Notes: generated from the letters alone by a model not told the origin. Counted from the stretch's first letter, positions 45,477 through 55,151 are shown. The stretch is DNA of 64,000 nucleotides from Pseudidiomarina donghaiensis (GCF_900116895.1 NZ_FPCF01000001.1:1054001-1118000), one strand, 5' to 3'. A program made the numbers and translations.

Positions 45477-46913
45477 ATGTTACGGCGCACAAAAATTGTT
45501 ACCACACTTGGCCCAGCTACTGATGATCCGAAAGTGCTTGAGGCACTAATTCAAGCCGGTGCTAATGTGGTGCGATTAAACTTTTCCCACGGCACTGCTG
45601 ATGATCACAAACAGCGAGCTGCCAATGTGCGCGACATTGCTTCTCGTTTAGGCATACATGTTGCCATACTCGGCGACTTACAAGGTCCAAAAATTCGCGT
45701 CGCCAAGTTTGAAATTGGCTCTATTATGTTAGATGTCGGCGACGTTTTTGTTCTTGATGCTGAATTAGACAAACATGCTGGAAATCAGCAGCGCGTTGGT
45801 ATCGACTACAAGGAGCTACCGCAGGATGTCAGCGAAGGCGATATTTTATTGCTCGACGATGGGCGGGTACGCTTAAAAGTAGAAGATGTTTCAGGTTCGC
45901 AAGTCACCACAACAGTAACGGTTGGCGGTCGGTTATCAAATAATAAAGGCATCAACCGACTTGGTGGCGGGCTATCAGCCGCTGCACTAACTGAAAAAGA
46001 CTACCAAGATATCGTCACTGCGGCAGAAATTGGCGTCGACTATTTAGCGGTAAGCTTTCCACGCAGTGGTACCGATATTCACGAAGCTCGCCGTTTATTG
46101 CGCGAAGCTGGCGGTCGTGGTTCGCTGTGTGCAAAAATTGAGCGAGCCGAGGCCGTTGCTACCGATGCAGCACTTGACGACATTATTCGCGCCTCAGATG
46201 CCGTTATGGTGGCGCGCGGAGACCTCGGGGTAGAAATTGGTGACGCACAACTAGTTGGTAAACAAAAACGTATTATTGAGCGCGCCCGGCAATGCAACAA
46301 AGTAGTGATCACGGCAACGCAAATGATGGAATCCATGATTGAAAGCCCTATGCCGACTCGGGCTGAAGTGATGGACGTTGCCAACGCCGTGCTTGATGGC
46401 ACCGATGCGGTCATGTTGTCAGCGGAAACTGCTGCCGGTAAGTACCCTGTGGCGACTGTGAAGGCCATGGCCGAAATTTGTCTTGGTGCTGAAACGCACC
46501 CAAGCGTGACCATTGATAAACATGACCTTGATGAAACCTTCACATCAATTCAAGAGGCAACGGCTATCACCGCAATGTACGCAGCGACCCACCTAGCTGG
46601 TGTAAAAGCCATCATTGCACTGACCGAGTCAGGCTCTACGGCGAAGTTAATGTCACGCATTAACACTATTTTGCCAATATTCTCATTATCACGTCATCCT
46701 GAAAGCCGCGCTCGTTGTGCGCTTTATCGTGGCGTGTACCCTATTGCCTTCGACTCCACCAAAAGCGAGCCACATCAACTGGTGTTTGATGCGATTGAAG
46801 AGATTAAACTGCGTGGCCATGTAGTACCCGGCGACTTAGTGATTCTTACTCATGGCGATGTCATGGAGACTGTGGGTTCAACCAATACTTGCAAAATCAT
46901 TGAAGTAAAATAA
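45477..46913 (+). CDS. pyk: Pyruvate kinase
   Basis: A 478-residue glycolytic enzyme converting phosphoenolpyruvate and ADP to pyruvate and ATP. Motifs: '[15 protein letters not shown]' at the N-terminus, '[14 protein letters not shown]', '[14 protein letters not shown]', '[11 protein letters not shown]', '[11 protein letters not shown]' (catalytic Lys), '[13 protein letters not shown]', '[44 protein letters not shown]'. The C-terminal domain is normal. The ribosome-binding site GAGGAG lies just upstream. It is monocistronic: a hairpin follows the stop, and the next gene is convergent. Confidence 0.98.
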   Translation: MLRRTKIVTTLGPATDDPKVLEALIQAGANVVRLNFSHGTADDHKQRAANVRDIASRLGIHVAILGDLQGPKIRVAKFEIGSIMLDVGDVFVLDAELDKHAGNQQRVGIDYKELPQDVSEGDILLLDDGRVRLKVEDVSGSQVTTTVTVGGRLSNNKGINRLGGGLSAAALTEKDYQDIVTAAEIGVDYLAVSFPRSGTDIHEARRLLREAGGRGSLCAKIERAEAVATDAALDDIIRASDAVMVARGDLGVEIGDAQLVGKQKRIIERARQCNKVVITATQMMESMIESPMPTRAEVMDVANAVLDGTDAVMLSAETAAGKYPVATVKAMAEICLGAETHPSVTIDKHDLDETFTSIQEATAITAMYAATHLAGVKAIIALTESGSTAKLMSRINTILPIFSLSRHPESRARCALYRGVYPIAFDSTKSEPHQLVFDAIEEIKLRGHVVPGDLVILTHGDVMETVGSTNTCKIIEVK

Positions 46914-46938
46914 TACCGAGCTGATTACAAGAGTATTC

Positions 46939-46965
46939 CGCGGACTTGTGTTAATCAAGTCCGCG
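46939..46965 (+). terminator. Shared terminator hairpin between pyk and the DUF6279 gene
   Basis: CGCGGACTTG (46939-46948) pairs perfectly with CAAGTCCGCG (46956-46965) around TGTTAAT. On the plus strand TTCTT follows. The DUF6279 stop codon lies in the loop (46951-46953), so the hairpin serves mainly pyk. Confidence 0.65.
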
Positions 46966-47820
46966 TTCTTCGAAGAACAAAGCCAGCTCGTTACAATCTT
47001 CAATATACTCGTCTAGCTTAGCGACAATTCGTTGACGTTGTTTGTTGGTTAAGGATTGATAAAGGTCGTGCATAAGCGCCATAGTTAATTCGCGGTTATG
47101 CGCAACCCGTTCAGCCAGCTCAGCCGAATAAAGCGTATCTGAATTAAATAACAACTGATTGAGTAGGGTCGGAAATTGCTTTAAATTTCGACGTTCATTG
47201 AGTGCCTGCAAGAAACCACCATGCCATTGAGCCGTATAAGCAAGCCAAAGTTCTCGCGTTGGCAAACGCTCATCGCTCCACTGATTCAACAAACGCTCCT
47301 GCACCGGTGTTACGCGTCGCAACCAATTTTGCGCGTTTTTTCTTGCCCGTTTTCGAAGTTGCGCTTGACGCTCATCGGACGCTACCGCCTCGGCTAGCTC
47401 CTCACGTTCTTCAGCTAAACGTTTTGCCAACTCAACTTCTATTTGAGCAAGTTGGGCATCGGTTAAATTCGGCAACAACGTCAATGCATAGGGTTCTATG
47501 CCAGTTAACATTCGCTGCCATGCCATAATAGCGATGTCGTAGGTTTCGGCAATATCGGCTTCAGTTAAGCTTTGGGTCGCAATTTTATCGCGCAAAATTT
47601 GCAGCTGTTCAGCATAAAAAGGAAGTTCGTTAGTGGCGTGCCAGTGGTGTAATTCGGTAATTGCAATATCAACTTGTTGCTTTTGAGCATCATTCAGGTC
47701 AACAAATTTGTTAAGCTCCCACTCAACGAACGTATCTGCGAAACGATAACCGATTTGAGTTGAGCACGCTGTTAAAAACAGCGCAATGCTCGCTACAAAG
47801 AGCATCCTGGCATAACGCAT
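46951..47820 (-). CDS. DUF6279 family lipoprotein
   Basis: A 289-residue lipoprotein: signal with lipobox LTAC (Cys 19), then an almost entirely helical mature part rich in Leu, Gln, Glu and Arg ('DLNDAQKQQVDIAITELHHWHATNELPFYAEQLQILRDKI', 'RLAEEREELAEAVASDERQAQLRKRARKNAQNWLRRVTPVQERLLNQW'). This matches the DUF6279 family of marine gammaproteobacteria. The function is unknown. The gene is convergent with pyk and 24 bases after the LytTR regulator gene, so it may be co-transcribed with the two-component pair. Confidence 0.85.
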   Translation of the reverse strand: MRYARMLFVASIALFLTACSTQIGYRFADTFVEWELNKFVDLNDAQKQQVDIAITELHHWHATNELPFYAEQLQILRDKIATQSLTEADIAETYDIAIMAWQRMLTGIEPYALTLLPNLTDAQLAQIEVELAKRLAEEREELAEAVASDERQAQLRKRARKNAQNWLRRVTPVQERLLNQWSDERLPTRELWLAYTAQWHGGFLQALNERRNLKQFPTLLNQLLFNSDTLYSAELAERVAHNRELTMALMHDLYQSLTNKQRQRIVAKLDEYIEDCNELALFFEERGLD

Positions 47821-47844
47821 AACCTTCCTTCCCTATTATTCGAA

Positions 47845-48672
47845 CTACGAATTTAGAATAAGTTTCTTAATGCGATCTTTGTAACTGCGGCTGACTTTGA
47901 GTTCTTTACCATTGCGCAGAATTAAATGATACTCACCATTTTGGCGGCTACAGAGTTTTTCAACGTGCTCCATATTCACAATGGCAGAGCGGTGTATACG
48001 TTGAAACCGCTGTGGGTTGAGTTCTTCTTCAAGCTCTTTCATTGTCCGCCGCAAAATATGCGTTTCATTGCTTGCGTGAATACACATGTAATCGCCAGCT
48101 GCGTCTACCCACTCAATTGAATTGATAGCCACCCGAGTAATTTCGCCGCTTTCTTTTATCGCAATGTGCTCAGGATAACGAGCAACACCGACATCATCAC
48201 CGCTAGCTAAACGCTTCAATATGTCCTCGCAGTCTTCACCAGTCGCATCTGCTAATAGATTTAATATACGCTGCTGCTGAACTTTCTGTTCACGTGCCGC
48301 TAAACTTTTTTCAATTCGTTGAATACTTTGGCTTAAGCGCTCGTTATCTACGGGCTTTAATAAATAATCAATAGCGCGTACTTCAAATGCTTTGATAGCG
48401 TATTGATCATAAGCTGTCACGAAAACAATCAAAGGCATCTTGTAGCCATGTGATTGCACTTCGCGTAGTAGTTCAAACCCATTCATACCAGGCATTTGAA
48501 TATCAAGAAAAACGAGATCGGGTTGCTCACTACCAATTAACTCAAGTGCTTGGCGCGCACTTTGGCACTCTTGCAGCACTTCTATTTGCTGAAATTCTTG
48601 TAAGCGAACGACTAATCCGCGTCGAGCAAGTGACTCGTCATCGACAACTAAGGTTCGAATTTTCTGGCTCAT
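47845..48672 (-). CDS. LytTR-family response regulator
   Basis: A 275-residue regulator starting at ATG 48672 (a TTG four codons earlier overlaps the kinase stop). Receiver domain: D11-D12 acidic pair, phospho-acceptor D57 (VFLDIQMPG), K106 (YLLKPVDN). A linker (about 120-160) leads to a LytTR DNA-binding domain (about 170-270: 'IEWVDAAGDYMCIHASNETHILRRTMKELEEEL', 'RFQRIHRSAIVNMEHVEKL'). All phosphorylation residues are intact. Its cognate kinase is directly upstream. AlgR and BtsR are the closest known types; target genes are not evident. Confidence 0.94.
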   Translation of the reverse strand: MSQKIRTLVVDDESLARRGLVVRLQEFQQIEVLQECQSARQALELIGSEQPDLVFLDIQMPGMNGFELLREVQSHGYKMPLIVFVTAYDQYAIKAFEVRAIDYLLKPVDNERLSQSIQRIEKSLAAREQKVQQQRILNLLADATGEDCEDILKRLASGDDVGVARYPEHIAIKESGEITRVAINSIEWVDAAGDYMCIHASNETHILRRTMKELEEELNPQRFQRIHRSAIVNMEHVEKLCSRQNGEYHLILRNGKELKVSRSYKDRIKKLILNS

Positions 48673-48676
48673 ATAT

Positions 48677-49795
48677 TTATTCAACCTGCTCTAACGGAAT
48701 GCGAATTTCAATGCGTAATCCACGCGGTTCGTTGTCTGTTAATGTAAATGAGTAATTCTTTCCATACAAGGCTTGTAATCGTTCGCGAGTGTTTGCTAAG
48801 CCAACCCCACCTTTTGACGATAGCGAGTCAAGTGGCTTTGAGCAGCCTGGACCATTATCGCTAACGCTTATCAACAAATCTTCACCAAAACGGCGAGCGG
48901 AAATGATAATTTCGCCACCCTCTTCTACTTTTGCAATGGCATATTTGATTGAGTTTTCTATCAGCGGCTGTAGAAATAAACTAGGAACCAAGGCTTGTTT
49001 TACATCATCGGCCACATCAATCGTCACCTTTAAGCGTTCGTCAAATCGTACTTTCTCAATATCCAAATACAATAGTAAAGCTTCAAGCTCGCGCTCTAAC
49101 GGTATTTTCTTAATCGGTTCGTTATCTAAACTAAAACGCAAAAACAAACTTAGTTTCGACATCATGCGATTGGCTAACTCGTTCTCTTTCACCAAAATCA
49201 AGGTCGAAATTGCATTTAAAGTGTTAAACAAAAAGTGTGGATTAAGTTGATAGCGCAGCATTTTTAGTTGCGCTTGGTGGGCCATTGACGTCGCCATCAA
49301 GGCTTTTTGTTTTTCGTCTTGTAGCATCTGATAATACTTAATACCGAAATACAAGCCGCTCCAACTTAACAAAATGTAAAATTTCGCGATAGTATTTTTA
49401 AAGTAGAACCAGTGACTGTCTGGGCTAAAACCAAATTTATAGATTTCCCAATAAGTGGCGTTATCGACGACCGCCCACAAAGCTGCGGCGACATAACTAG
49501 CCGCTAACACCACCACAATTAATAACCACGGACTAGCATCCCATATACGACGGTACAAATACCGTAGCGGAACGGTTAATAAGAACCCTGCGTATGCGCC
49601 AAGAAGCAAAATCAACGCATAAATGTCGCGCATTTCATGCATCAACGAGCCGATATAATGCACGAGGGCATAACCGCTCCAACCGGCTACCTGAAGTACC
49701 CAGAAAAAACGATTGCGGTCGTCAAGCAGGCCTTGCCAATGTGATAGCAAATTTTCGCGCCAAGTTTTCTGCATAAACGGCAAATAGCCTCTCAT
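48677..49795 (-). CDS. LytS/AlgZ-type sensor histidine kinase
   Basis: A 372-residue membrane kinase. About four membrane helices (33-50, 58-78, 90-110, 137-153) without a large periplasmic sensor domain, then a short coiled segment and the His_kinase domain (PF06580 type): H187 in 'YQLNPHFLFNTLNAIS', N-box 'SLFLQPLIENSIKYAI', G-box 'ISVSDNGPGC' and 'GGVGLANTRERLQALYG'. Helix-only sensing suggests a membrane or hydrophobic signal. It ends 4 bases before the regulator ATG. Confidence 0.93.
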   Translation of the reverse strand: MRGYLPFMQKTWRENLLSHWQGLLDDRNRFFWVLQVAGWSGYALVHYIGSLMHEMRDIYALILLLGAYAGFLLTVPLRYLYRRIWDASPWLLIVVVLAASYVAAALWAVVDNATYWEIYKFGFSPDSHWFYFKNTIAKFYILLSWSGLYFGIKYYQMLQDEKQKALMATSMAHQAQLKMLRYQLNPHFLFNTLNAISTLILVKENELANRMMSKLSLFLRFSLDNEPIKKIPLERELEALLLYLDIEKVRFDERLKVTIDVADDVKQALVPSLFLQPLIENSIKYAIAKVEEGGEIIISARRFGEDLLISVSDNGPGCSKPLDSLSSKGGVGLANTRERLQALYGKNYSFTLTDNEPRGLRIEIRIPLEQVE

Positions 49796-49865
49796 ATCAG
49801 TAGAAATATTATGAGTTATTATACCGATAAGCGCTCACTAAATAACACGCTTCATCGCAATGCAA

Positions 49866-49879
49866 GCGCTATATAGCGC
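49866..49879 (+). repeat. 14-base perfect palindrome between kinase and M61 genes
   Basis: GCGCTATATAGCGC lies in the 141 bases between the divergent kinase gene and the M61 peptidase gene. It could be a regulator site, but no second copy was noticed and no promoter pair fits around it clearly. Confidence 0.4.
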
Positions 49880-49936
49880 GCTGAAGTCATGCTAAGCTAT
49901 TTAACAAACGCTATTGTTGTATTCACGGGGACGTAT

Positions 49937-51718
49937 ATGTTGCATTATCGAATTTGCGTGCATGACGCGAAGGCTCATGTGTTTGCAGTCACCATCGAAG
50001 TACCAATCACTCAAGCAGAACAACCGTTAACACTTAGCTTGCCAGCATGGATACCCGGCAGCTATATGATTCGTGACTTTGCGAAAAACATTACGGCACT
50101 GCGCGCCGAAATGGACAACGCCCCTATTTCAATACAACACCAAGACAAACAAACTTGGTCGCTGGTTCCACCGCGCCGAGGCATGCTGTATGTCAGCTAT
50201 GAGGTTTATGCTTTTGATCTGAGCGTTCGCAGCGCTTATTTAGATCAATTTTGGGGCTTCTTCAATCACTCAAGTTTATGTTTGCAGGTACAGCAGCTAG
50301 CGCAAGAGTCATGTCGTGTAAGCATAGCAAGCCATCTTCAGTGGCAAGTTGCAACAGGTATGAAACGCCTGCAAGGTAAGCACTTTGGGCCCGGTGAGTT
50401 TGAAGCTGACAATTACGAAGCCCTCATTGATTATCCAGTATTAATGGGTAATTTAGACATTCACGAGTTTATTGCTGGCGGCGTAAAACACGCATTAGTT
50501 TTTGCCGGCCGGCACTATGGTGACGTTGACAGAATTTGTAGTGATTTAGCCACTATTTGCGAACGCCAAATAGAAATATTTGGTCACCAGCCGCCGTTTT
50601 CTGAATACTTATTTCTGACCATGGTCGTGGGTAAAGGTTTTGGCGGGCTCGAGCACCGTAACTCCACCGCGCTAGTTTGCAGTCGTAAAGACCTTATCCT
50701 GCCAGGTAAGCGCTTGATTGATAACGATTACCGCACGTTTTTAAGCTTATGCAGCCATGAATACTTCCATAGTTGGAATATCAAAACTCTTAAGCCTAAA
50801 ACCTTTATCCCTTATCGATTAGATCAAGAGCACTACACTGAGCAATTGTGGTTTTACGAAGGCGTTACATCATATTTTGATGACTATGTATTGCATCAAA
50901 CCGGTTTAATTGATGCGAATACCTACTTAGCCTTAATTGGTGAAACCTTGGCCCGGGTGCAACGTGGCGTAGGCACTGACCGACAAACAGTAACCGAGTC
51001 TAGTTTTCATGCATGGACCAAGTTTTACAAACAAGATGAGAATTCACCAAATACAATCGTGAGTTACTATGCAAAAGGTGCGCTTATTGCGTTATGTCTG
51101 GATTTAACCTTACGTATCCGATCAACGCATCAGGTTACATTAGCAACGCTGATGCACGACTTATGGATGCGCTACGGTAAAACTCTTGAAGGCACTGACG
51201 ATGACAGCGTGATTGCGTTTGCGCGGGAAACCTATCAAATTGATTTAGAGCCTTTTTTACATCAAGCGCTTTATACCACCGCCCCATTGCCTACGGCTGA
51301 ATTGTTAGAGCAATTTGGCGTAACAATTAAGCGTGACGCGCCCAGTGACGATAATAGCTTTGGCGGCAAGGTAGCTCCAAGCAAGCAACCTGTTGCACTA
51401 GGTGCGAAGTACAAAGGCAGTGCACAAGGTTTAGAGTTACAAGTCGTGTACGCCGACGAAGCCGCACATTTGGCTGGTTTGAGTGCGAATGACCGTATTA
51501 TTGCAATTGACCACTTACAGGTTACTGATGCCAACGTACGAGAATTATTTGAGCGCTATATTCCAGGCGATACAGTGACCGTACATGCGTTTCGACGCGA
51601 TGAATTAATGACATTATCGCTGACTTGGCAACAGCCAAAACTAAATAACCATATTCTGACAGTTAGCGATCCGCAGCTGGCACAGGGTTGGTTGCAGCTT
51701 CCGAAAAAAACTCAATAG
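49937..51718 (+). CDS. M61 family glycyl aminopeptidase-like protein with PDZ domain
   Basis: A 593-residue peptidase. ATG 49937 was chosen because GGGGA lies 8 bases upstream and the family N-terminus starts 'HYRICVHDAKAHVFAVTIEV'; an ATG 16 codons earlier is possible. The gluzincin site HEYFH (H274, E275, H278) with 'WNIKTLKPKTF' and 'EQLWFYEGVTSYFDD' (downstream Glu ligand) is intact. A PDZ domain covers about 500-570 ('LQVVYADEAAHLAGLSANDRIIAID'). No signal peptide is seen, so it is probably cytoplasmic. Its last 56 bases overlap the convergent M23 gene. Confidence 0.93.
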   Translation: MLHYRICVHDAKAHVFAVTIEVPITQAEQPLTLSLPAWIPGSYMIRDFAKNITALRAEMDNAPISIQHQDKQTWSLVPPRRGMLYVSYEVYAFDLSVRSAYLDQFWGFFNHSSLCLQVQQLAQESCRVSIASHLQWQVATGMKRLQGKHFGPGEFEADNYEALIDYPVLMGNLDIHEFIAGGVKHALVFAGRHYGDVDRICSDLATICERQIEIFGHQPPFSEYLFLTMVVGKGFGGLEHRNSTALVCSRKDLILPGKRLIDNDYRTFLSLCSHEYFHSWNIKTLKPKTFIPYRLDQEHYTEQLWFYEGVTSYFDDYVLHQTGLIDANTYLALIGETLARVQRGVGTDRQTVTESSFHAWTKFYKQDENSPNTIVSYYAKGALIALCLDLTLRIRSTHQVTLATLMHDLWMRYGKTLEGTDDDSVIAFARETYQIDLEPFLHQALYTTAPLPTAELLEQFGVTIKRDAPSDDNSFGGKVAPSKQPVALGAKYKGSAQGLELQVVYADEAAHLAGLSANDRIIAIDHLQVTDANVRELFERYIPGDTVTVHAFRRDELMTLSLTWQQPKLNNHILTVSDPQLAQGWLQLPKKTQ

Positions 51719-52544
51719 CTAAAGCTGGGTCAAGACGTTCATGGCGCCAATTGATGCGCCAATCGAGGTGTGGCCCAGTGACACGCCCTGTCGCTCCTAT
51801 TTCCGCAATACGATCACCCTGTTGTATTTCGTCACCAACCTGAACGTGCAATTTATGCAAATGAATATAGGTGGTGGTGACGCCATAACCGTGTTCAATA
51901 ATTAGTGTACCACCAGAATAAAACAAGTCGTTTTCGGCAAGGACTACCTTTCCTGCCCACGGAGCAAATACAGGGGTGCCGGTCGGCGCCGCAATATCTA
52001 AACCAAAATGGGGGTTGCGTGGTGTGCCATTAAAAATACGCTGACTTCCATATACGCCACTAATACGGCCCGCCGCTGGCATTTTTATCGGCGCTAAAAA
52101 GTCTGCACGTTGACTATTTGCATTATTACGGGCAGCCCAGACCTTGGCCGCTTCTTTTCGGGCTCTGGCCTGCTGTTCAGGGTCAGGAGTCACAGTTTTC
52201 TGTGGCACACCATCAACCCGATCAATGTTGTATTTGCGCGGCTTTATGTCAATAACTTGCGTTAACGTTTGGCCATTACGGCCAGTAATAACTAATGATT
52301 GTGGGCCGCTTACGTCGCGGCCAAAACCAAACACAACGTGGCCAGAGTCGGTTATTGGCAACGGGTTACCATTAAGCTCAACAGCAGCAGCATGTTCTAA
52401 TTCGCCAATAAGTAAACCGCCCGATACATGGGCCCCAGTTAACGTTATTGTGGGGGCTTCCGAGCTTACGGGTGCAGCAGCAAGCGTAAAACTAGCCATG
52501 GCCACCGTCAGCACACCAAACATGCGTATAACTTGGTTAAGCAT
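51663..52544 (-). CDS. M23 family (LytM) peptidase, exported
   Basis: A 293-residue exported protein: signal peptide about 1-23 (ending LAAA), N-terminal Ig-like region, and a C-terminal peptidase M23 domain with 'NPHFGLDIAAPTGTPVFAPWAGKVVLAEND', 'GGTLIIEHGYGVTTTYIHLHKLHVQVGDEIQQGDRIAEIGATGRVTGPHLDWRINW'. The zinc ligands His and Asp are present; the last site is HLDW, common in this subfamily, instead of HLHF. It probably cuts peptidoglycan cross-links. ATG 52544 overlaps the preceding gene stop by 8 bases; an in-frame TTG lies two codons earlier. Confidence 0.9.
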   Translation of the reverse strand: MLNQVIRMFGVLTVAMASFTLAAAPVSSEAPTITLTGAHVSGGLLIGELEHAAAVELNGNPLPITDSGHVVFGFGRDVSGPQSLVITGRNGQTLTQVIDIKPRKYNIDRVDGVPQKTVTPDPEQQARARKEAAKVWAARNNANSQRADFLAPIKMPAAGRISGVYGSQRIFNGTPRNPHFGLDIAAPTGTPVFAPWAGKVVLAENDLFYSGGTLIIEHGYGVTTTYIHLHKLHVQVGDEIQQGDRIAEIGATGRVTGPHLDWRINWRHERLDPALAIEFFSEAATNPVPAADR

Positions 52545-53430
52545 AACCAATTGCTCCCTTCCCTACGCCTTCAAAGCCAGTAACCTGCACAGCATCATTG
52601 GGGTGTTCTTGTTTAATACTTTGCGCTAAGTAACTGGCAATACATTCCACGGTTGAATCGGTTGGAATGGTATAATTCTCCGCCACTGGCACTAAAATTT
52701 CAAATAGCCCCTGATCGGCCGTATAGCTATATGCCATGTGGGTTTGCGTTGTCACCATAAGGTTCTTCTGAGCAAATACTGGTGACAGCTGCAGTTGTTC
52801 TATCACCGCGAGATCTTCTTCTGAACCCAAATAAATATCTTGCCAAGTTTGCGCCCACTGCTGCTCTAAATCGGCGTTGCGTTCACCGTTTAAGGCAACA
52901 TATAACCGTGAACGATGGCCGTGGGCAATACGTTGACAATTACCATCATGTTTTTTTAAGCCGTGAGTATAGTGATAAAACGCGCCAGGAATTTCTTCGG
53001 CACGTAGTTCTAAGGTAAGCCCCTGCACGTTCTCAGGCAGTTCACGTTTTATAACTGCACGCAAATAGTCGGTAACGCTTTGCATCGTTACTTGCTGGGC
53101 ATCTATAAACGCAAAGGCGTCCGCCGGACAAAACAGATGTATTGAACGTTGATTCGGGCGCAAAAAGTCGACCCAGTGGCTATTTCCATCGTCGTGATGG
53201 GTCACGTTGGTGTAAGGATGCTCAGCGGGTACCGCAAGCTTATGGTCAACTGCGTCGTCAATAATGCGCTTGATTTGCTTTTTAACACGCCCAAAATCGA
53301 GCACCATGGATTGTTCGTTTAACGAGCCGTCTAAAATGATATCAACGATCCAACTTTCGCCAACCATGCCGCGTTCAGGGCAAAGATAAGAAAAATCGAT
53401 AACGGTTAAATCGTTTACAAATAACTGCAT
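52537..53430 (-). CDS. Tandem 6-pyruvoyl-tetrahydropterin synthase/QueD-like protein
   Basis: A 297-residue protein with two PTPS/QueD-like repeats (normal QueD is about 120). The first repeat has 'VLDFGRVKKQIKRIIDDAVDHKLAVP' but 'ERGMVGESWIV' where the zinc-binding HGHSY is expected. The second keeps 'THGLKKHDGNCQRIAHGHRSRLYVALNG' (catalytic Cys and zinc His residues) and 'PTDSTVECIASYLAQ'. The active site may therefore be formed only in the C-terminal half. Queuosine precursor (6-carboxy-tetrahydropterin) synthesis or another pterin reaction is possible; no other que gene is nearby. Co-translated with the M23 gene. Confidence 0.82.
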   Translation of the reverse strand: MQLFVNDLTVIDFSYLCPERGMVGESWIVDIILDGSLNEQSMVLDFGRVKKQIKRIIDDAVDHKLAVPAEHPYTNVTHHDDGNSHWVDFLRPNQRSIHLFCPADAFAFIDAQQVTMQSVTDYLRAVIKRELPENVQGLTLELRAEEIPGAFYHYTHGLKKHDGNCQRIAHGHRSRLYVALNGERNADLEQQWAQTWQDIYLGSEEDLAVIEQLQLSPVFAQKNLMVTTQTHMAYSYTADQGLFEILVPVAENYTIPTDSTVECIASYLAQSIKQEHPNDAVQVTGFEGVGKGAIGYA

Positions 53431-53494
53431 TGGCGTCTCTGAAAAATTAAATAATTAGCAATAAAATTAACGGCAAGTATACCACTACCGCGCG

Positions 53495-54169
53495 CTAGAC
53501 GATAATTTTGATTAGCACCAGCCAGTCATAAATTAGTTTCAAGGCTAAACCTAAAAGCGCAACGCCCATGGCCCGATCAATCCAATGGCTAATTGCCCAT
53601 AAACGATTTAAAAATGGCGGCCAAGTGATCAATGTTGCTAACAGCAAAAACCAAGCTGCTGTTGCAATCGCCATATAGACGCCGTAGCCCACTTTAATCA
53701 AAGTTGGTGTGCTTGGGGCGATAACGGTACTAAACAACGCCAGAAAAAATAGCGTGGCTTTGACATTCAACCCATTGGTTAAGAAACCGATACGAAAAGC
53801 TTTGCTGGCTGGCAGGCTAAGGTTTTCAGCTTGGCGAGCGCCGGCGCCTTGGTTTGCTGGTGCTGCGTGTGGTTGCGCTTGAATAGCTTGCCACCCTAGC
53901 CAACCTAAATAACCTGCACCAAGCAATAGTAAACTGCCGTAAACCCACTGATAGCGATGAATAACCAAAGCGACACCAAGCACCGAATACGCCACGTGTA
54001 AGAAAATACCGGTACCAATTCCCAGCGCGACCCAGCGCCCGGTATGACGGCCATAGCTAATACTGTAACGCGTGGTTACCGCAAAATCGGGGCCGGGGCT
54101 TGCCACAGCAAGAAAGTGTAATGTAGCTATGGTCAAAAACTCACCCAAATAAATTGATAAATTTTCCAT
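53495..54169 (-). CDS. LysE/RhtB family amino-acid exporter
   Basis: A 224-residue membrane protein with about six helices and the LysE family start 'LHFLAVASPGPDFAVTTRYSISYGRHTGRWVALGIGTGIFLHVAYSVLGVALV', plus 'AFRIGFLTNGLNVKATLFFLALFSTVI'. LysE/RhtB proteins export amino acids such as homoserine, threonine or lysine. It diverges from a LysR regulator 55 bases away, the classic LysE-LysG pattern. The substrate is not known. Confidence 0.93.
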   Translation of the reverse strand: MENLSIYLGEFLTIATLHFLAVASPGPDFAVTTRYSISYGRHTGRWVALGIGTGIFLHVAYSVLGVALVIHRYQWVYGSLLLLGAGYLGWLGWQAIQAQPHAAPANQGAGARQAENLSLPASKAFRIGFLTNGLNVKATLFFLALFSTVIAPSTPTLIKVGYGVYMAIATAAWFLLLATLITWPPFLNRLWAISHWIDRAMGVALLGLALKLIYDWLVLIKIIV

Positions 54170-54224
54170 TCTGATTTACTTTTAGTTAACTGTTAGGCGG
54201 TTAAAAATTAAAAATAACAATGAG

Positions 54225-55151
54225 ATGAAGCCCATGGCACAAGATAAAAGCCCTTCCCTAAATGCATTACGTGTGTTCGCCGTAGCGGCTCATGCTGACT
54301 CTTTTAAACAAGCGGCTCAGCAACTTGGTGTGTCACAGTCGAATATTACGCGACAAATACAAGCACTTGAAGAACAATTAGGTACACGATTGTTTCAACG
54401 TGATAATCGCGTTCACGCGCTCAGCGCTGCCGGTGAAGTTCTTGCCCCTGACCTATTACGTATTTTTCGGGAGCTTGATCGGGTTGTTGATCGCGCTCGC
54501 TCGGTGGGTGACAGTGAACTAACAACCTTGCGCATAGCGGTCCCCGAAAGCTTTCTACGTTGGTGGCTAAGCCGACGCTTGGCGGAATTTTACGCTTTAT
54601 ACCCGCATATTCAGGTGCAATTTCAAACCGTTGAATTATTTCCGCAAAGCCATGGCCAAGCGACCTTGTGCCAACAATTAGCCCATGAAGAAATCGATTT
54701 AGCCATTCACTACGGTGCCCTACGCGATAAGGCATTGCACAGTTCTGTACTGTATACCCCAACCTATATTCCGGTGGCGCAAGCGAGCAGTGAAAAGGCC
54801 TTGGCTTCACGTTTATGGTGGGTTGACAGCCACGCACCGTATTGGCGTCAATTTAAAAAGGCCCAGGCCCATTTAGCTCGTCAATTAACCTTACGTCACG
54901 TTAGCAGTTGCAACATCGCGATTGATTTAACCCATGGAACCGATCATCTCACCTTAATTGATCAGTTGTTTCTTATGCATCCACAGTTACAAGGTTATGT
55001 GAAGCATACCGAGTATCAAGTAAGCCTACCCGAAGCTATGGTGGCAAGCTACAAGCAACGAGCGCGCCAACCATTGGCACTGGTCGCCTTTCATAAGTGG
55101 CTTGATGCGCGCCTTACGAGTTCTTTGGCGGGTAACGCTCAGCCAAACTAA
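54225..55151 (+). CDS. LysR-type regulator (GcvA-like)
   Basis: A 308-residue LysR protein. The winged HTH occupies about 13-75 ('SLNALRVFAVAAHADSFKQAAQQLGVSQSNITRQIQALEEQLGTRLFQRDNRVHALSAAGEVL') and the substrate-binding domain the rest. Sequence around the HTH resembles GcvA. ATG 54225 and ATG 54234 are both possible. The divergent LysE-type exporter is the likely target. Its last 38 bases overlap the end of the convergent glutamate-synthase-like gene. Confidence 0.92.
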   Translation: MKPMAQDKSPSLNALRVFAVAAHADSFKQAAQQLGVSQSNITRQIQALEEQLGTRLFQRDNRVHALSAAGEVLAPDLLRIFRELDRVVDRARSVGDSELTTLRIAVPESFLRWWLSRRLAEFYALYPHIQVQFQTVELFPQSHGQATLCQQLAHEEIDLAIHYGALRDKALHSSVLYTPTYIPVAQASSEKALASRLWWVDSHAPYWRQFKKAQAHLARQLTLRHVSSCNIAIDLTHGTDHLTLIDQLFLMHPQLQGYVKHTEYQVSLPEAMVASYKQRARQPLALVAFHKWLDARLTSSLAGNAQPN

